Source: an uncultured Bacteroides sp.
GTDB taxonomy: Bacteria; Bacteroidota; Bacteroidia; Bacteroidales; Bacteroidaceae
Length of the DNA stretch: 34,633 bases
Assembly: GCF_910586915.1 (NCBI RefSeq)
Contig: NZ_CAJULN010000028.1
Span: forward strand, 1-34,633
Direction of reading: 5' to 3'
The position numbers and the translations under genes were made by a program. Below are positions 31,361-34,633 of the stretch, in pieces. The notes beneath the pieces are model-generated. The model saw only the letters and a program-made list of their open reading frames with translations, did no database searches and was not told the origin of the DNA. Within the stretch, counting starts at the first letter, position 1; every line of letters begins with the position of its first letter.

Positions 31361-33368
31361 CGGATTGTCTGTTTTCAAACACTATCTGCCCGGCAACTGG
31401 CGCATTGGTCGGAACTTCCTTAACCCATTGTACGAGGACAGCAAGGCTTCCTGTAATATCTACTTCGACCGCCATAGCGGTATGTACAAGATGAAAGACT
31501 TCGGTAACGACAATTATAGCGGCGATTGTTTCTTCTTCGTGGGGCAGTTAAAGGGGCTGGACTGCAATAGGGCGGCTGACTTCGTGGAGATACTGGAAAT
31601 CATCGACCGGGATTTGGGCTTAGGGCTGGCTTCCGGCACTACGGTTTCCATTCCCCCGGCAACCGTCCGCCGGGGAGTGCCGGACAAACCCGTAGAAACA
31701 CCCGAAAAAACCGTCAAGCCCTACCAGTTTCGGGAGCAGAAGTTTCCGCTTGCCGAACTGGTATATTGGCAACAGTACGGTATCACACCCGAACTGCTGG
31801 AGCGTTACAAGGTCTGTTCGCTCCGGGAGTACCACAGCGAAACGGCAGAGGGGAACCTCTACGCCTACACTTCATCGGTGACAGAACCCATGTACGGCTA
31901 CAAGGGCAGACAGCACATCAAGCTGTACCGCCCGTTCTCCACACCCCGTTTCCTCTACGGCGGCAGCTTCGGCGAAAACTACTGTTTCGGGCTGGAGCAA
32001 CTGCCCGCCAAAGGCGATACGCTATTCATCACGGGTGGCGAGAAGGATGTACTTTCGCTGGCGGCACACGGTTTTCACGCTATCTGCTTCAACAGCGAAA
32101 CGGTGACGATACCGCCCACGCTGGTTTATCGGCTGACGTTCCGCTTCAAACACATCGTCCTGCTCTTTGACATGGACAAGACTGGCAGGGAAAGTTCATG
32201 CAAGCAGGAAAAGCTATTGGAAGAATTTGGCGTGAAACGTCTGCTGCTACCACTTTCGGGAACGAAAGAGGAAAAGGACATATCCGACTACTTCAAAGCC
32301 GGGAACACCCGTGAAGATTTCCTGAAACTGTTTATAGAATTTTTAGACAACCTGTATAGCGACACACTAATTATGCTAAAATCATGCGAGATAGATTTCA
32401 ACAACCCGCCAGCCAAAGCGCAAGAGATTATTTCGGCGGGTGACGTTCCGTTAGGAACACAAGGCAACCTGTTCGGCATCACCGGGGGCGAGGGAACGGG
32501 AAAGAGCAATTATGTAGCCGCAATCGTAGCAGGGTGTATCTGTCCGGTTGGTGCGGACATAGATACACTGGGCATACAGATAACCGCCAACGGCAGGCAC
32601 AAGGCAGTCTTGCTTTATGACACCGAACAGTCGGAAGTGCAACTGTTCAAGAATGTAAGCAACCTGCTGGCACGAGCCAAACAGCCGGATAAACCCGATG
32701 AACTGAAAGCATTCTGCCTGACGGGTATGTCACGCAAGGAACGCCTGAACGCCATTGTGCAGAGCATGGATAAGTTCTATTACCAGTACGGCGGCATCCA
32801 GTTGGTCGTCATTGACGGCATTGCAGACCTTGTTAAGAGTGCCAACGATGAAGCGGAAAGCATGGCGGTGATAGATGAACTTTATCGGTTGGCGGGAATT
32901 TACAACACCTGTATTCTTTGTGTGCTGCACTTCGTTCCGAACGGCTTGAAGCTGCGGGGACATTTGGGTAGCGAGTTGCAGCGCAAGGCGGCTACAATCC
33001 TTTCGATAGAGAAAGACGAAGAACCTGCCCAGTCAGTGGTAAAAGCACTGAAAGTAAGGGACGGAAGCCCGCTGGACGTGCCGCTGATGCTCTTTGCATG
33101 GGATAAGAAAGCCGGGATGCACGTGTACAAGGGTGAGAAGCCCCGTGAGGAAAAAGAGAAGCGCAAGGAAAGGGAACTGGTAGGCGTTGCCCATGACATT
33201 TTCGGGCGACAGACACATATCACTTATATAGACCTTTGCGAACAATTACAGCAGGTCTTGGATGTTAAAGAACGCACCGCAAAGAGTTATATCCGCTTTA
33301 TGCGTGAACGGGAGATTATCATTAAAGACCCGGTGAACCAAAGCTATTTTATGATAGGTCTTATTTAA
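31323..33368 (+). CDS. Toprim primase - RepA/DnaB-like helicase of a mobile element
   Basis: The protein has 681 residues from the ATG at 31323 (MLKKDEILSRTNNGL); the frame stays open to 31281, but that stretch is coding in the HTH gene. The N-terminal part (KHYLPGNWRIGRNFLNPLYEDSK, YKMKDFGNDNYSGDCFFFVGQL) resembles the DNA-binding region of phage-type primases. A Toprim domain lies near residues 228-330 with TGGEKDVLSLAA and LLFDMDKTGRESS. A RecA-fold helicase of the RepA/AAA_25 type follows: Walker A GGEGTGKSN near 387-395, Walker B LVVIDGIADLV, motif ILCVLHF, then LRGHLGSELQRKAATIL. The C-terminus looks like a winged helix. It should replicate the excised circle. GC content is visibly higher than in the genes before it. 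Confidence 0.87.
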   Translation: MLKKDEILSRTNNGLSVFKHYLPGNWRIGRNFLNPLYEDSKASCNIYFDRHSGMYKMKDFGNDNYSGDCFFFVGQLKGLDCNRAADFVEILEIIDRDLGLGLASGTTVSIPPATVRRGVPDKPVETPEKTVKPYQFREQKFPLAELVYWQQYGITPELLERYKVCSLREYHSETAEGNLYAYTSSVTEPMYGYKGRQHIKLYRPFSTPRFLYGGSFGENYCFGLEQLPAKGDTLFITGGEKDVLSLAAHGFHAICFNSETVTIPPTLVYRLTFRFKHIVLLFDMDKTGRESSCKQEKLLEEFGVKRLLLPLSGTKEEKDISDYFKAGNTREDFLKLFIEFLDNLYSDTLIMLKSCEIDFNNPPAKAQEIISAGDVPLGTQGNLFGITGGEGTGKSNYVAAIVAGCICPVGADIDTLGIQITANGRHKAVLLYDTEQSEVQLFKNVSNLLARAKQPDKPDELKAFCLTGMSRKERLNAIVQSMDKFYYQYGGIQLVVIDGIADLVKSANDEAESMAVIDELYRLAGIYNTCILCVLHFVPNGLKLRGHLGSELQRKAATILSIEKDEEPAQSVVKALKVRDGSPLDVPLMLFAWDKKAGMHVYKGEKPREEKEKRKERELVGVAHDIFGRQTHITYIDLCEQLQQVLDVKERTAKSYIRFMREREIIIKDPVNQSYFMIGLI

Positions 33369-33380
33369 TCCGGTAGCCTT

Positions 33381-33659
33381 ATGTATATAGATAAAGAAAA
33401 CTTCGTGGCTTGGATGGAGCGTATTATGGATAGGCTCGATATGCAGGACAAAAAGATAGACCGTCTGTTAAGCGGTCACAATTATCTGAACGGTGAAAAA
33501 CTCCTTGACAATCAGGATTTGTGCTTTATGCTGAAAGTGAGTACCAAAACCTTGCAACGTTACCGGAAGAAAGGAATACTGCCTTACTTGACGTTAGACG
33601 GAAAATATTTCTACCGTGCAAGTGACATACACAAGTTAATCCGTGAACGCATGGATTAA
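33381..33659 (+). CDS. Second excisionase-like helix-turn-helix protein
   Basis: A 92-residue protein of the same HTH_17 type as the 119-residue protein: an amphipathic N-terminal helix (ENFVAWMERIMDRLDMQDKKIDRLL) is followed by LLDNQDLCFMLKVSTKTLQRYRKKGILPYLTLDGKYFYRASDIHKLIRERM. It begins 12 bases after the helicase stop. Two HTH proteins flanking a replication gene suggests one controls excision and the other replication or expression, but which does which cannot be told. Confidence 0.85.
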   Translation: MYIDKENFVAWMERIMDRLDMQDKKIDRLLSGHNYLNGEKLLDNQDLCFMLKVSTKTLQRYRKKGILPYLTLDGKYFYRASDIHKLIRERMD

Positions 33660-33690
33660 GTGATAATCAATATCATATATTTTCTTCTTG

Positions 33691-33726
33691 AATCCTGTCT
33701 TGTTATGATAATAAGGCAGGATTTCT
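33691..33726 (+). terminator. Terminator of the HTH/primase operon
   Basis: AATCCTGTCTT (33691-33701) pairs with AAGGCAGGATT (33713-33723) with one G-T pair around an 11-base loop, followed by TTTCTATTATTT. It lies 31 bases after the stop codon. Confidence 0.6.
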
Positions 33727-33758
33727 ATTATTTGCAAGGTTATTTCGGTGATTTTCGC

Positions 33759-33774
33759 TACTTTTGCAAAAGTA
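33759..33774. promoter_or_regulatory. 16-bp palindrome containing two opposed -7 boxes
   Basis: TACTTTTGCAAAAGTA is a perfect palindrome in which each half reads TACTTTTG, a full -7 consensus, on its own strand. Rightward a TTTG lies at 33731-33734 with a long 24-base spacer, so an activator may be needed. Rightward transcription would enter the structured leader of the RibD_C gene. Confidence 0.5.
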
Positions 33775-34003
33775 ACATAAGAGAATAACGGCGATTGAAC
33801 AGTTTTGGCTGCAATATCGTCATTATATATAACATATTCGTTCGCCGAATATCTCACTACGAAAACTGGCACTTTTCAAAAGAAACGGGATTTTCAGCGC
33901 AATGTCTATGCTATGCTTTGTCATAGCGTGGACTTGCCTGTTTCGTTTCTTTGGGTATGCCAGTACCTCATAGTGGAGCAGTGTAAGTTCACGCTTCTTT
34001 TTT
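33774..34003 (+). ncRNA. Candidate structured leader or small RNA of about 230 nt
   Basis: A nested set of complementary segments forms one long rod: 33855-33859/33971-33975 (CACTA/TAGTG), 33865-33871/33958-33964 (ACTGGCA/TGCCAGT), 33879-33887/33944-33952 (AAAGAAACG/CGTTTCTTT) and 33899-33915/33922-33937 (16 bp with two G-T pairs and one bulge). A small hairpin (33978-33994) followed by T6 (33998-34003) could terminate it. An alternative helix TACCTCA/TGAGGTA (33964-33970 with 34003-34009) would compete, as in attenuation. The same segment could act as single-stranded DNA, for example a transfer or replication origin. No named RNA family is claimed. Confidence 0.45.
33902..33973 (+). CDS. Possible 23-codon leader peptide inside the hairpin
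   Basis: ATG at 33902 opens a 23-codon frame (MSMLCFVIAW..., ending ASTS) that stops with TAG inside the closing strand of the long rod. It is hydrophobic and aromatic. Ribosomes reading it would melt the hairpin, which is how leader-peptide attenuation works in front of resistance genes. The frame could be there by chance. Confidence 0.2.
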   Translation: MSMLCFVIAWTCLFRFFGYASTS

Positions 34004-34057
34004 GAGGTATCAACGAATAGGTTGAAAAAGATTATCAACTGTTTAATACCTGATAGG

Positions 34058-34576
34058 ATGAAACAAATTAAAGCGCATATCGCCGTATCTCTTGACGGAC
34101 ATACAGCCACCTTAGATAAGGAACTGGATTGGTTACCCGATGAAGTAAAAACTATCGTTGGCAAATACTATTTGGATGCAGATTGCCTGCTTATGGGGGC
34201 GAACACCTACAACTACATCTTTGAACACTGGGGCGGGTGGCCGCACAAAAGCAAACGGTCTTTTGTGGTGTCACACTACGACACTAACGTAACGCCGGAC
34301 TGCGGCGTGGAGTTCCTGACCGAAGAACCGCTGCAAAGGGTCTATGAACTGAAACAGAAAACCGACATACTGGTGGTGGGCGGTGGCAAGCTGCTTACTT
34401 CATTGATTAAAGCCGGGTTGCTGGACAGCCTGACGATATACACCGTCCCGGTCATGGCGGGCAAAGGCATCGGCTTTATTGGGGAAACATTCGGCTCATA
34501 TTGGAAACTCTCGGAAAGCAGGGTGCTGGATAACGGGGTGGTCTGTTCGACCTACCTGTTTGGCGGGAGCGTATAA
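34058..34576 (+). CDS. Dihydrofolate reductase-family protein (RibD C-terminal domain)
   Basis: The protein has 172 residues from the ATG at 34058; a TTG 36 bases upstream is in frame but MKQIKAHIAVSLDG is the family start. RibD_C features are clear: IAVSLDGHTATLDKELDW, LLMGANTYNYIFEHWGGWP, FVVSHYDTN, DILVVGGGKLLTSLIKAGLLDSLTIYTVPVMAGKGIGFI with the NADPH-binding GGG and the PV..G.G loop, and the last strand GVVCSTYLF. The family includes many reductases of unknown substrate; a role in antifolate resistance is not shown. It stands alone between the structured leader and its own terminator in the right-hand element. Confidence 0.88.
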   Translation: MKQIKAHIAVSLDGHTATLDKELDWLPDEVKTIVGKYYLDADCLLMGANTYNYIFEHWGGWPHKSKRSFVVSHYDTNVTPDCGVEFLTEEPLQRVYELKQKTDILVVGGGKLLTSLIKAGLLDSLTIYTVPVMAGKGIGFIGETFGSYWKLSESRVLDNGVVCSTYLFGGSV

Positions 34577-34582
34577 AAAATG

Positions 34583-34613
34583 GAGGTGTGTCAAAATGCA
34601 CACCTCTTTTTTT
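34583..34613 (+). terminator. Terminator of the RibD_C-family gene
   Basis: GAGGTGTG (34583-34590) pairs perfectly with CACACCTC (34599-34606) around an 8-base loop and is followed by seven T residues. It begins 7 bases after the stop codon. Confidence 0.92.
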
Positions 34614-34633
34614 ATGCACAAAGCCCCGACTTT

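Noticed and set aside
33636..33872. 78-codon minus-strand frame over the palindromic promoter
   Set aside because: It runs through the HTH gene's terminator and the promoter palindrome. I could not support it as a gene, although a conserved intergenic sequence there would also produce it.
33823..34164. 113-codon minus-strand frame
   Set aside because: It spans the long hairpin and is antisense to the RibD_C gene start; no domain is seen.

Overview
The window looks like a chromosomal segment of a Bacteroides-type gut anaerobe. Supporting evidence: promoters of the Bacteroides kind (-33 TTTG, -7 TAnnTTTG) recur in front of genes; Shine-Dalgarno sequences are largely absent; and there are families typical of the phylum (DUF4492-cydAB, DUF5686, DUF4251, DUF5053, RteC). 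I cannot name the species.

The layout has three blocks. (1) Positions 1-5940 are an AT-rich accessory island. It carries a tightly packed three-gene operon (DUF262 protein, DUF3696/AAA ATPase, unknown protein) that looks like an anti-phage module, then a DUF5053 gene with a 56-residue partner, then a tyrosine recombinase with altered catalytic residues. (2) Positions 5950-25870 are ordinary chromosome. A six-gene leftward operon encodes TolC, MacA, the MacB ATPase, the MacB permease, a LytS-like kinase and a LytTR regulator, so an exporter travels with its own two-component system. DUF4492-cydA-cydB (cytochrome bd oxidase) runs rightward and meets a leftward run of a D-2-hydroxyacid dehydrogenase, rarA and a DUF5686 outer-membrane protein at one long bidirectional terminator. 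Then follow a divergent UDP-GlcNAc 2-epimerase homologue, a TRIC/UPF0126 membrane protein, a DUF4251 protein, an OmpA-family lipoprotein and a two-domain esterase. (3) From roughly 25.9 kb to the right edge is a second accessory region with mobile-element character: two small unknown genes, an HxlR regulator divergent from a radical SAM gene, an AraC-4Fe4S-RteC operon, two excisionase-like HTH proteins flanking a Toprim/RepA-type primase-helicase, and a RibD_C/DHFR-family gene behind a heavily folded leader. The element continues beyond the window; no integrase, relaxase or tetQ/rteA/rteB is visible for it here.

The least expected signals are outside the coding regions: three candidate small RNAs or structured leaders (3636-3708 minus, 5952-6057 minus, 33774-34003 plus); an array of four 9-mers in alternating orientation spaced exactly 22 bp apart (20878-20952); a 34-bp perfect inverted repeat built of CACAGAG heptamers (23340-23461); and operator-like repeats in front of the AraC, HxlR/radical SAM and HTH genes of the right-hand element. 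All functional statements are by eye from motifs; no database search was run.
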